A stretch of 64,000 nucleotides of DNA from Spirodela intermedia (Eukaryota; Streptophyta; Magnoliopsida; Alismatales; Araceae), in assembly GCA_902729315.2 (NCBI GenBank), contig LR746276.1, forward strand, positions 4,758,669 through 4,822,668, written 5' to 3'. The translations under genes were made by a program, and so were the position numbers. Every line of letters starts with the position of its first letter. Position 1 is the stretch's first letter. Below, one piece after another: positions 1-10,400 of this stretch. The notes under the pieces are model-generated. The model was given only the letters and a program-made list of their open reading frames with translations, did not search any database and was not told the DNA's origin.

Positions 1-567
1 GGACCCCCTGGACAAGCTCGCTGTAGAGCAGGCCGATGCCGGGGACTCTGACGGTGCCCAGAGAAGGACCGAGCCCGAGCATGGCTTCCATGGTGATCTT
101 CTCCCTCACCTCGGTCCCGTACCTGAGGGCGCTCCCGTAGCTCCAGGAGTACATGATGCCCAGGAAGATGGCGGCGACGGCGAGCGGGAGCCACCCTCCC
201 TCCGCCACCTTGGTCAGCGCCGCCGTGAGGTAGATCAGTTCCACGGTGCCGAAGATGGCGGGGAAGCAGATGAGGGGGAGCCGGCTGGTCTGCCATATCA
301 GAAGCATGACCAGGGTCACGAGGATGGTGGTGATCAGCATCACGCCCACCTCTGCAACACCTGGGATTAGAAATCGGAGCAGGGTAAGCGGTGTTGGAGC
401 TTCTCCAATAAATTTGGAAACGTTTTTTCTTGCAGATGAAGACCGAAGACACACCACACCCTACTTTCTCTGCCAATCCATTCGAAGAGAACTACAGGGC
501 ATGCTTGCAGGGGGGTTAAGAATCAGGGGGCAAGAAGAAAGGTGAGGTCTTTGGAAACCAGAGGTGC

Positions 568-600
<33 letters not shown>

Positions 601-2110
601 GAGAGGGTAGAATAAGAAGCTGATCATCAGGCCAGACATACTCTGGGTCTCACATCACCAAACCCATTGGTACCCATGAACACAGACAAAGAACATTGGA
701 AAAAACAGAAAAAACAAAAGCAGCGATGGAGGAATCCAGCTTACCATATGCATTAGCGATATCGATGGTCCCACCAAAGGCGGCCACGACAACTATGCAC
801 ATAATCATCAGAAACCAGTTTATTACTGGTATATACACCTGGCCCACCAGCCTCCGAGAGGTATGGACTACGTTAAGCCTTGGGAAGCAGCCGAGCGCCA
901 TGGCCTGCTTCACGCAGGAGAATGTCGCAGATATCATGGCCTGGCTGGCCACCATGGCTGCCAGAGTGGCCACCACGAACACTGGCCAGAAGAGGACCTC
1001 TGCCCATCAAAATTTCCATATGAGCCATCAAAAAAATTGACAATTGGAAACATATCTATCCTTCGGATCATTACAAAAATATGATTAAGCTTTCTGGAAA
1101 ACTTTGGGTTCACCTGGGACAGAATCATAGAAAATTCTCTCTCCTGAATTTGGGTTTTTCGTCAAATATGCCGCTTGACCCATATATGCCAGAAGAAGGC
1201 ATGGAAAAACTACGCAGGTGAAGCCAATCTGCCGGGAAAGCGAAGTCAAACCTCATAAAGGAGTCATTTTTAGTGCCTCTCGCTAGACACATCGTAGGAC
1301 GAGAATGGAGGGAGCTAAGAGAATCACCTGTATGGATGTCACCGAGAAATGGCCAAGATCAGCAAACATCGCCTCGGCCCCTGAAACCATATATCCATTG
1401 TTACTCGTTCTGGGATATTTTTCTAAAAATAGGCGAGTTTCATGCATGTCATGAATGGTACCTGTGATGCAGAGGACGCAGCCGCCAAGGGCGGACCACG
1501 CCTTCCTACTGTTTTTCTTGAAGAAGAGGTAGATGTAAGCGGGGTTGAATGCCTTGAGAACGTGGATATCATATTTTACCAAATTGTATGCGCCAATGGA
1601 ACCCAAGCTGAGGAACCAGAGAGCCAGGAGTGGAGCGAACATGAAGCCAACTTTGCTGGTTCCGAACCTCTGGATGCTGAATAATCCCACAAGAATTATG
1701 ATAGAGACCAGGACAAGAGCATCTGGGGATGGAATATCCAGCGGTCATTTTGAAGGAAATAAACGGAATTTTTTTTGAAACGGGAAACAATTTACACCCC
1801 ATCACATATTTTGCAGAGATATGGGAAATTGAGGTGCATGGGGGGCGGCTAGGGGCACTGGATGAGAGAGACTATTCATCTGAAGTTGCAAAGAACGGGA
1901 TGGAAATCTATAAATGATTCATTGAGCAATCAGTGGGATTGGGAATGCTGAGAGGTGCCGGAAGGATTGGGTGAGAGCTTTACTTACTTGTCGAGAACCC
2001 AGGAACTGCACCCTGCAGGCCACTGACGGCGGACATTACTGCATTGGGAAAATAATCAATGAGGATTCTAGCAAGAACAAGCACCACGAGGAAGAAGAAC
2101 CCTGAGAAGG

Positions 2111-2143
<33 letters not shown>

Positions 2144-3820
2144 GACAAGGAGGAAAGGTGAAGGAATACCGGATATTGACGGAGTGAAAATACCATCCCC
2201 AATGATCATGGAAGTCCCCGTGAGAACCAAAAGCAGGAGGGCTGTTTTCAAGGAAGACCTTCTTTCTAGGATAGATTTTATGTTCAGAGACCTTTCTAGC
2301 TCTGGTGTGGGCAGCCTGAGCCGAAAGCTGGAGATATTCTCATCAGCTCTCTGTCGATTAGGAAGCAGATGAACGTTAGCATACCTGCATATCAGCGAAT
2401 ACAAGGCAAATGTACCACCTGCGATCAAGAAAGATGATTAGAATCTAAAGCATGTTCTCTCCCCATCTCCATCTCAATATATTCAGGAAAAAGTGGATGG
2501 ATGGGCAAAGTAAGAACAAGTGGGCAGCCCAGCAGCTATACCTTCTCCATTGTTATTAGCCTTAAGCACTATAAGAACATATTTGGCAAAGGGGATGAGG
2601 GCTATGGTGTACATAACCAGTGATAGAGCACCCAAAACGTCAACTTCAGAGGTTATTGGCACCTTTCTGAACACATCGCCAAAGACATACAAAGGACTTG
2701 TGCCCAAATCTCCATAGACCACGCCAAGAGTTTGAAAAGCCATGGCCAGCGTCTCCCAGACAGATAGATCCTGAGACCCATTATTCATGTTAAAGAACAG
2801 ACAGAAGGAACTGATCATGAAAGATTATAGTTTATTTTAACTACGAATGTTGATAAATAAAAGAGTGCAAAGTGTCATTCAGTTTTGATACGTCTGTCAT
2901 TATCAGAATATTTGGCACGATCTGTGACATCTCAGCACAAAAAATCCACCATTAAAGCCCAGATGAAGTGAATATAGATATACTTTAATAAAATAAAATG
3001 AAGTAGAGAAAAATGTTCACACGAGTATCGATTTCATGTTCTCCGTCTCCTTTTATGTAAATGGGTATGGGAGTTCCTGCCTAAAAATATATATTCTTAA
3101 CAAGGAGAAACCCACAGTGAAATGAGAAAAAATAAGCCTGTAGCGAACCCTATATTATAATTTGATATTATATATCTTTCAATGCAGAAATTGAAGATCT
3201 CAATAAATAAATAAAATTCAGAAGACCAAAATTTCCCTGATTCCATTTTTTTAAATATATGAGTAAATTTTGCAGTCAATATGTCATAAAAATCTGTCAT
3301 TAAATTTCCAGTTGAAGAATGCAAATCAAGAAAAAATAAACCATAATGGAATGTACATAAACTTATGGAAAAATAAGACCGGTTGAGACGGATCTAAAAT
3401 CTTCCTCTGAGAAATCTGCAAGAAGAAAAATTACCCAAGGATTTGGATGCCTAAAGCCTTATACGATCAGTCGAACCTAAAAACACTTGGGCAACGTCGA
3501 AAATTCGGCATGCGGGACAGGAAGCAAGCTCTCAGACTTCAAATTAACCATCAAACCTTCTGTCGGTACTTGTGATCGTCGCCTATGCCCATCGCCTCCT
3601 TGTCGAACGAGTCAGCTCTCTTAACCTTCCTGATGAGCCGCCTTCGTAGGGGCATCCTCTCCCCTTCGCTTCTCTCCCAGAGATCCGAATCCTCCTCTCC
3701 ATCTCCGACGAGATACGACGGTGGCGACGCCGAATCCACCTCGCTTCCGTCCACCCACCGCGTCTCCGCCACCGTCAGCCGGATGCCCTCCTCCTCCTGG
3801 CCTTCCGACAATCCTCCCAT
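1..3820 (-). CDS. KUP7: HAK/KUP/KT potassium transporter, KUP7-like (partial, C-terminus beyond left edge)
   Basis: Plasma-membrane or endomembrane K+ uptake/exchange carrier of the HAK/KUP/KT family. Exons read on minus: 3820-3557, 2770-2542, 2418-2170, 2038-1988, 1722-1462, 1380-1328, 1228-1114, 999-745 and 351-<1. All junctions are GT-AG and all phases agree. Seen in the translation: [10 protein letters not shown] and [15 protein letters not shown] in the cytosolic N-terminus, [19 protein letters not shown] at the first membrane segment, [58 protein letters not shown], and [15 protein letters not shown] with HTSRR. About 609 residues are visible out of the ~860 usual for KUP7, so the hydrophilic C-terminal domain is missing. 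The [10 protein letters not shown] head and the run of family motifs match the KUP7 subgroup better than KUP1-6 or HAK5. The start is taken at the ATG ending at 3820, just before the conserved head; an in-frame ATG at 3988 would add 56 low-complexity residues. The (GA)n tracts at ~572-606 and ~2111-2139 are intronic. Confidence 0.93.
2771..3556 (-). other. First intron of the KUP7-like gene
   Basis: AT-rich stretch between the N-terminal exon (donor after 3557) and the exon that starts at 2770 with [10 protein letters not shown]. It contains only short chance reading frames. An ATG just inside the intron at 2788 is in frame with the second exon, so a naive caller could start the gene there. 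The conserved upstream exon argues against that. Confidence 0.75.
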
Positions 3821-4086
3821 CCCACCCCCCACCCTTACCGAAGACCACTCAGAAACGCCATCTCCCTCCACGTTCGCTCCTCCGGCGACGCCGTCGCCGT
3901 CGTTGTCGCCGCGGGGGAAGATCGCCGCCGCCGGACGTCCTCCTCTCCAGTGGGCACCACTGGATAGTCGCGGTGCTCCCCCCGCCAAAGCCTACTCAAC
4001 GGTCAGGCCAAGTCATCAATTTCTGGCCGTTGGATCGTCTTCTTAAAAACGTGGAAATTAAAGCTCTACGGACAGATCTGCCTTTA

Positions 4087-4097
4087 GTGGGCCCCAC
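4087..4097. promoter_or_regulatory. TCP-type box GTGGGCCCCAC, copy 1
   Basis: An exact match to the GTGGGNCCCAC consensus bound by TCP transcription factors. It lies about 400 bp upstream of the cyclase start codon and 270 bp upstream of the transporter start. Function is inferred from the motif only. Confidence 0.45.
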
Positions 4098-4292
4098 AGA
4101 CTGATCGGATCCAACTCAGTACTGTGGTTGATAACGGGTCTGGATTTGACTGGGATTTGACCCACTAGCAGGCAACAAACGATCTGATAAGACGGATAAA
4201 TCTGGTACACTTATCGGTCGAGCCAATCGTCGATTTCTAGCCGTTGGATTGGTTAGTTAACCGTACGAATCGCAAGAGTTCCACGTCAGCCA

Positions 4293-4303
4293 GTGGGCCC
4301 CAC
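4293..4303. promoter_or_regulatory. TCP-type box GTGGGCCCCAC, copy 2
   Basis: Second exact copy of the same box, at the equivalent place in the second unit of the tandem duplication and about 190 bp before the cyclase ATG. It has been kept unchanged although the surrounding unit has diverged. Confidence 0.45.
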
Positions 4304-4493
4304 AGGCAAAGTCGGATCGAACTTCAACAGTATGGCTAATAACAGGTCAGGATTCGACCCAATTTCGAACAACTATGATCTGATAAGTTGAATAATCGGG
4401 TTCTTTATCGGGCTTATTCTCGGTTTCAGATGTCCAATAAGATGACCATCAAAAAAGGCGGGGGGAACTGGCCCGCACTGCTTGACGTCTGTC

Positions 4494-7400
4494 ATGGCTG
4501 TCCTCATCCTCCTCTTCTCCCTGCTCCCTCTGCCGAGCTCCTCCGCGGCGTCGTCGGCGCATCCTTCCTACGACGGCGCCACCCAGTTTTGCAGCCTCGC
4601 CGCTGGCGAGGTGGCAGCTCCGGAGAGAAGGGAGGTCTACGATGGAGGGAGGATCATCGACATCAGCCACCGGTTTCACGAGAGCATGCCGTCGTTTGAA
4701 TCCGATGAGGGGGTGGGGCAGTTCCTGTGGCTCCCCGAGAGTATGAAGAATGGGTCGAAGGCGAACGGCTCTGTTGTGAAGCTTCACGTCCACACGGGCA
4801 CCCACGTCGACGCCCCCGGACACTTCTTCCAGCATTACTTTGAGGCCGGTTACGATGTCGACACCCTCGATCTCTCAGTCCTCAACGGTAAGGCTACCAA
4901 ATCCTGCCTCGCCGTCCTTCCAATCTGCCTGTTGTTCTGCTGTTTGATGGCCACCAGTTCAGGCCACCATTAACATCTTTTATTGTCTATTGTCGTTGTT
5001 TTTCCTCCACTTTTTACGCTGGCAGGGACGGCGATCTCCTCCCCCTCCCTCCTTCCCCATGTATATATATACACATATATAGAAGGGACCGTTGTTGTCT
5101 TTTTTCTCCGATTTTATATCCAAATGGTAAAATGACCGTTCTTTCGAGTCACGTATGTGATGGTGTGCGGTAGCTATTTAGAATACATTTCATGTGTTCC
5201 CCTTCTTCCGTTGATCCATGTGCAATAAATATGAAACTTCTGCTTGATTAGTTTTTCTTTTACATGGACGAAATAAAATTAGGTGGGTTTCCACGATGAA
5301 TTTTTTTGAGGCACATTCCATATGCAGTATGGATTGGTCATGGTGAACATAATAATCGACTATCTGAATTGCAGTTGGTTTTTATCATCGTACAAATGGC
5401 AGATATTGTTCATCAGGTGTGATTTGATTTTCTAGGCACAATCCATGAAGGATTCTGTTATACTCTCCTTAACAACATTTTGCTTGGTGTAAACTTAGTC
5501 GCTCTTCATCAGGTGCAGAGGAAGAAGTTTCTGATGCATTCTGTTGCCTTTGCATTTATCTGAAGGCACAGTTAATCTGGAGGCTGGCTTTCTTCTATTG
5601 GTTAGACTTGAGGCTTCTGTTAGCTGTTTATTTTGCTAAGTTTCGGGACTTGATCCTTGAGATGGGAACTGATGTGTAGGGGGACAAAGTGTATAGGGAG
5701 GGAGGGACTTCTCTAGATTGTTCTGGATTAGATAGCTACGGACTTCTCTTCTTTATGTCATAAATTTCTTTTAAAATTTGATGTTATTGTTGTTATTTTT
5801 CTGGGGCATATTTTCACTTTAAATAAAATTTGATGTTATTTTTGTGCTTTACGCATCTGTTGATTTTATATGAATGAGTATGATTATTAAATCTTTGTAC
5901 GTTCAATAGCTGATGGTCAAAGTAATGTGTCTCCTTTCAGTCAAGTCCTCACCCATAACAAATGCCGTATTTTCTTTGTTTCAAAACACTAAAAGCCAAT
6001 GTAAAGTGTATAGGTTTAATAATCGCACAAAAAAAGTACCGCTTACTCTGTAAACGGACTGATTTATCTATAGCCCTCATTGAATTTTTGATATTTTAAC
6101 AGGTCCAGCCTTGTTAGTGGATGTTCCGAGAGATAAAAACATTACTGGTAAGCCCGTTGACTTGGTAGACCCGTCCTTCTTTTGCTATATTAGTCAAGAG
6201 AACAAAGTGTAATATTGACAGAACTTGGCATTTTTTTGGAAGTTATAGAAGAGGATATATTTGATATCTTTTCTGGTACATTGTGTTTCAGAATTCTATA
6301 ATGTATTTGTATTTAACGGTCAACAAGAATTCCAGTTCAAAGTTACTGGGAGAGTGATTTAAATCACTTGATGCAAAACGAAATTTCATTTTTTAGGGAC
6401 CTGTGATGCTGAACAAATATAGTTTTCGCTAGAGTGATGAAACTAATTTTAGTTTGTTCATTGGAATCTACTGGCTGATGATAGCCTCTATTGTGCAGCT
6501 GAAGTTATGGAGTTTCTGCATATACCCAAGGGTATAACACGTGTGCTTTTCAGGACATTAAACACTGACAGGTATTTCTTACGATTTGCTGCATTGATCT
6601 ACCACCTGTGGTAACATGGTAGGCACACAGAATTTCTCTACTTTTTAAATTATACTAAAGCTTTTATTTTTTTCGTGGTTCTATGCTAGTTACTTTTTTG
6701 TTGTTGTTAATTTTAATGATATTCTTTGAGATTATACATTTGTTATGATTTTTCGCAAATGTGAATGCATTAAACCCATTTAAGGCAAGGTTATGTGGCA
6801 TTTACTTATAGCTATTTTTTCCTTAGTATGTAGTTTTCCTGGATTGCTGCTTCAATTCTATTATCACTGTTCTGAAATCATGTAACTGGTTGTTGTCACA
6901 GGACAGAAAATGTTTAATTTTCTTCATTGGGATTTTTAACACGTTTTTTATAATCAGCTTCTCATTCACTTATTGTTGATTCATGTTATTGATCTAATTC
7001 AGGAGTACCCATTTGACTTCTGTTTTTTTTGTCGTATCTCTCATCTAAATTTTTTATTGAGTGACACCAGAAGGAAATATGTCGAGTCCAACATGCCTAC
7101 AGATCATTCAAAAGTTCTATGGATGTATCTTCCAATGCTTAGCCTTTAAAACTTATGTCTAGTAAACCATTCCAGATGGAGTGATGGAATGATATGAGCA
7201 CACCCTGATTTCCACAACGTCATACATGTTTTGAGATATATCATCATCATCATCACCATCCCTAAGAACTGCAACGAGGTAAGGTCTTCTTGGTGACGCA
7301 ACCTCTCCTTTCTATTGCTTGGATTTAGGGAGGCATGACATGTGCTGGCACTAGTCTTGTTGTCCATCGGCACAGCCACTGAGACTTCATGATCCATCCC

Positions 7401-10400
7401 TGCATGCCAGGAACAGTTTCACATAGATCTTGTCTACTGCCATCGTGCCAACCAACTGCCCCCTTTTCATCCCTCTCCATGAAGTTGTGTGCGAATGTCA
7501 CCCATGCTACATGTCTAAGGTAGAAGTCCAATGTTGACAATATGCTCTTAGACTCCTTTATTATTATCTGAGATTCCCATCCACTGAGAATTGGTGTAGA
7601 GGCATTGAAGAATTTGTCGACCGTTGGGATAAGGAAGTCATCTACTACAGTGACCTGGTTTAGAGCCCTGTACTCAACACATAATCTCTAACTATGGTCC
7701 TTTTTACGTACCATGAGAGCTGGACTAGAGAAAGGGCTCGTTGAGAACTGAATGAGTCCTTGGTTCATCATTTTCTGTACCAAAATCTCTATTGCATCTT
7801 TCTACACGTGAGGGTATTGGAAGGGCTGAACATTGACTGATTGTGCCCCCTCTAAGAGGTGAATGACATGCTCAACCTCACGCGGAGGGGGGAGTGAGCT
7901 GATTGGGGTGAAGACTTGTGGAAATTCAGACTTGATTTGTTCCATATGGATGCAAGATGTCTTTGTTGTTGTCTCTAAGGCTGGACTGCTGTTGTCATGC
8001 TGTTCTGTTCGCTGGTCAGTTGCTGTGATGGTAGGTTTCAGCTTTGGTTCTTGTTCCTCTTCAGTTGTTGACGTCATCGTTGACTGCTAGATTGCTACTG
8101 TCCTATTGTTCTGTTCATTGATCAACTGCTGTGATGATAAACTCCAACTTGGGTTCCTATTCCACCATTGCCCCCTTTTTTCTGGATCTATCTCACATCA
8201 ATTACTCAACCCCTTCCACCTATAGGTAGTTTTAGAGTGGGGTTAGGTGGGTAATACCATCTGGTAGTATGAATTTTAAGAACAAACCTAAACTGCTGAG
8301 TGACTCCTTGCAACGTGAACTTTTTGTTGTTGAGTTTGAACTGCATGATCAGTAGCCCCTAATGGATCTTGGTATATCTTTCCTCATTAAGATATTCTTT
8401 CGCAACAATAAAATAAGAAGAAGAGGAATAGTGATAAATGAGCGGAGGCGCTAGGAAAAATAATTGGATTTAACAGCTAAATAAGCTCCTAAATGCAGCT
8501 GACTGTGCGCAACCATTGAATATCAACGATAATATTTTGGTTGTGTAGTTTGAGAGGGAGAAAACCTTATGTAATTTTTATAACGTTGGACTTCGAAGGT
8601 GACTCTCATGTAGATGCTGCTCCCACCAGTAGACATTCCATCACCAAGCACAATTTCATACCTTTGTGCGACTTGATGAGTCGCCCTAGAATCGATGAGT
8701 ATTGTGATGGTCTGTGTCCTTAGGGTTCCTTTGAGCTTCAGCATCTTAAGGGTTGCTCGGCTTGTTATTGAGTTGAGGGAGACCTCAGTTGTCCCTGTGG
8801 GGATTTCCTTGGTGGCCCCTAGGGACACCTGCGACTCTTGACTGATTTCTTCCTCATCATTGTTCGAATCAACGTTGCTGATAATTAGAATCCTTAGCTC
8901 CTTCCTACAACGGTGTCTTGGGGCCTCTTGTCCCAGTGGAAATAGAGCCCCTTTGGTTTTTGTTCTTCTAGCTCCCCATCAACAAGTTTGATCTTTCTTC
9001 CTTGCGACTTGAATTCCCACGATTGTTTGGTGGCCCCTTTAGCACTATAATTGTAACTTGTTGGTTGGTGAGTCACGGTGGCAATGGGCGATGGCATACT
9101 CAGAATGGGCTGTCCAGCATGTCGGAATTTGGTTCCTTGGGCACTCCATGGTGATGTCTTCAGGTTCCCTCCTTCTTTTGTGCTCCATAGCTTGCTGAGT
9201 TGCTCCCACCCCCCTCTGCGCCATGTTCATTACCTCCATCAAGCTTGTTGGTTGAACATGTTAATCTCGGTTAAGATTTCCAGCTTCAGCCTGCCTATAA
9301 AGGTATTTTCCATGACTACTTCTGGTAGCTTAGGGAGAAATGCTGACAACACCACATAATCTCTTCGAAATTCAGCTATGATCCCTTTTTGTGTTAGCTT
9401 CAAAGATTTTTGGTAGAGACTATTGCCTTGGACAGCCCTAAATCATTGAAGTAGCTGGTTCTTCATGTCTTGCCAGTTTCGGAAAGGATGGTGAGCTCCG
9501 ACCCACATGTCCCAGCCCCACATGTACCAGCCCAATGTGTCACCCCCAAACCTCGTCACTGCATATTGGACGTGGTTGTGCTCTAGAGTATTGGTCAGCT
9601 TGAAGAAGAGCTCTACTTGGAATATTCACCCAGCTGAGTAGTCCCCAGTGAAGACTGGGATGTCAAGATGAGTAGCCACTCGTCAGTTATAGGTGACATC
9701 CCTCGGTTCTATAGTTTCTCACCGATTTCGCCCTGCTGAGGATTTCGGTTCCTCCATAGTGTCACACATGCGGAAGGAGGTCGTAGGTGAACCCTCATTC
9801 TCCTCCATCTGCGGCAATGGTCGGAGTTCCAAGCTCTTGAGTCGTTGTGCTAGCTGACCCAGGAGGTGGGCGACATTGCACTCCATCTGCCCCATGTGCC
9901 CTTTTATGGCTGCCATTTCCATCTCCATGGCATCCAAGCACTGAGAAGGGTTTTTCAAGCTTCCTTCTTCCCGAGGCATAGCTTTGATACCAGTTTGTGG
10001 GGACCCTGCAGCTGGTGGACAGAAACACAGCAAGAATACGAGTTATAGAAGAAATGAAAATGATAGAATAAGCAATTTCCCGGCTGTGGCAGGAGCTTGT
10101 CCACACTCCTCGAGTGGTCCTTAGGACGCCGCAGTTGTACCCTGTTCAAACAAAATAAAACCCAACCTTTCCCCTCCTGACCCTTGCTATATATGGCTAC
10201 CTAGCGTTACGAGGGGGAGAGAGAGTGACAGCCTTTTGGAAGTAACTGGGCCTGCTGTCACTTTCTCTTTCGAGAGAATACACGGCCCAGCAGCCCAATA
10301 GTACCCGGGGGTCCTACAAATTCATGCGACGATTTCATGGTACTCTCATATGAATGCATGAGATGTCTCATTGTCTTGCTTTTACTATCTGGTAATCTGG

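Larger units (their letters stand above)
4011..4412. repeat. Imperfect tandem duplication (~205-214 bp unit) in the divergent promoter
   Basis: Unit 1 (about 4011-4206) and unit 2 (about 4225-4412) share, in the same order, TTTCTGGCCGTTGG or TTTCTAGCCGTTGG, GTGGGCCCCACAG, a GTCGGATC/GATCGGATC block, GGTCTGGATTTGAC or GGTCAGGATTCGAC, and GATCTGATAAG. The copies have diverged by substitutions and small indels, so the duplication is not recent. Confidence 0.75.
3821..4493. promoter_or_regulatory. Divergent intergenic promoter region between KUP7-like and cyclase genes
   Basis: About 670 bp separate the two divergent start codons, so both promoters must lie here. The left part (to ~4000) is GC-rich and could be 5' UTR or an N-terminal extension of the transporter gene. 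The right part is built from an imperfect tandem duplication. No canonical TATA box is obvious for either gene. Confidence 0.6.
7560..10318 (-). mobile_element. Degenerate Ty3/gypsy LTR retrotransposon inside intron 3 of the cyclase gene
   Basis: Lies antisense to the host gene. In minus orientation: an LTR (10318-9996), a tRNA primer-binding site (9992-9981), gag (~9970-9100), an aspartic protease segment with ILIDSRATH (~8720) where the family has DSGATH, and the start of reverse transcriptase (~7800-7600) with the block [14 protein letters not shown] and then [11 protein letters not shown] stop codon interrupts the RT where the family has Trp, and the reading frame is broken repeatedly. 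The catalytic half of RT, RNase H and integrase are not recognisable, and no second LTR was found on the left, so the element is 3'-truncated. Sequence from ~7080 to 7560 may be further remnant, but I cannot place it. Confidence 0.85.

Noticed and set aside
2036-2170. Extension of the third KUP7 exon reading into a Ser-Leu run
   Set aside because: It reads through a GT donor into an intronic (GA)n tract. The family alignment continues instead with the exon at 2038-1988.
3585-4046. 153-residue plus-strand frame upstream of the cyclase gene
   Set aside because: It is antisense to the first KUP7 exon, which has clear family similarity ([25 protein letters not shown]). The Pro/Ser-rich translation is a shadow.
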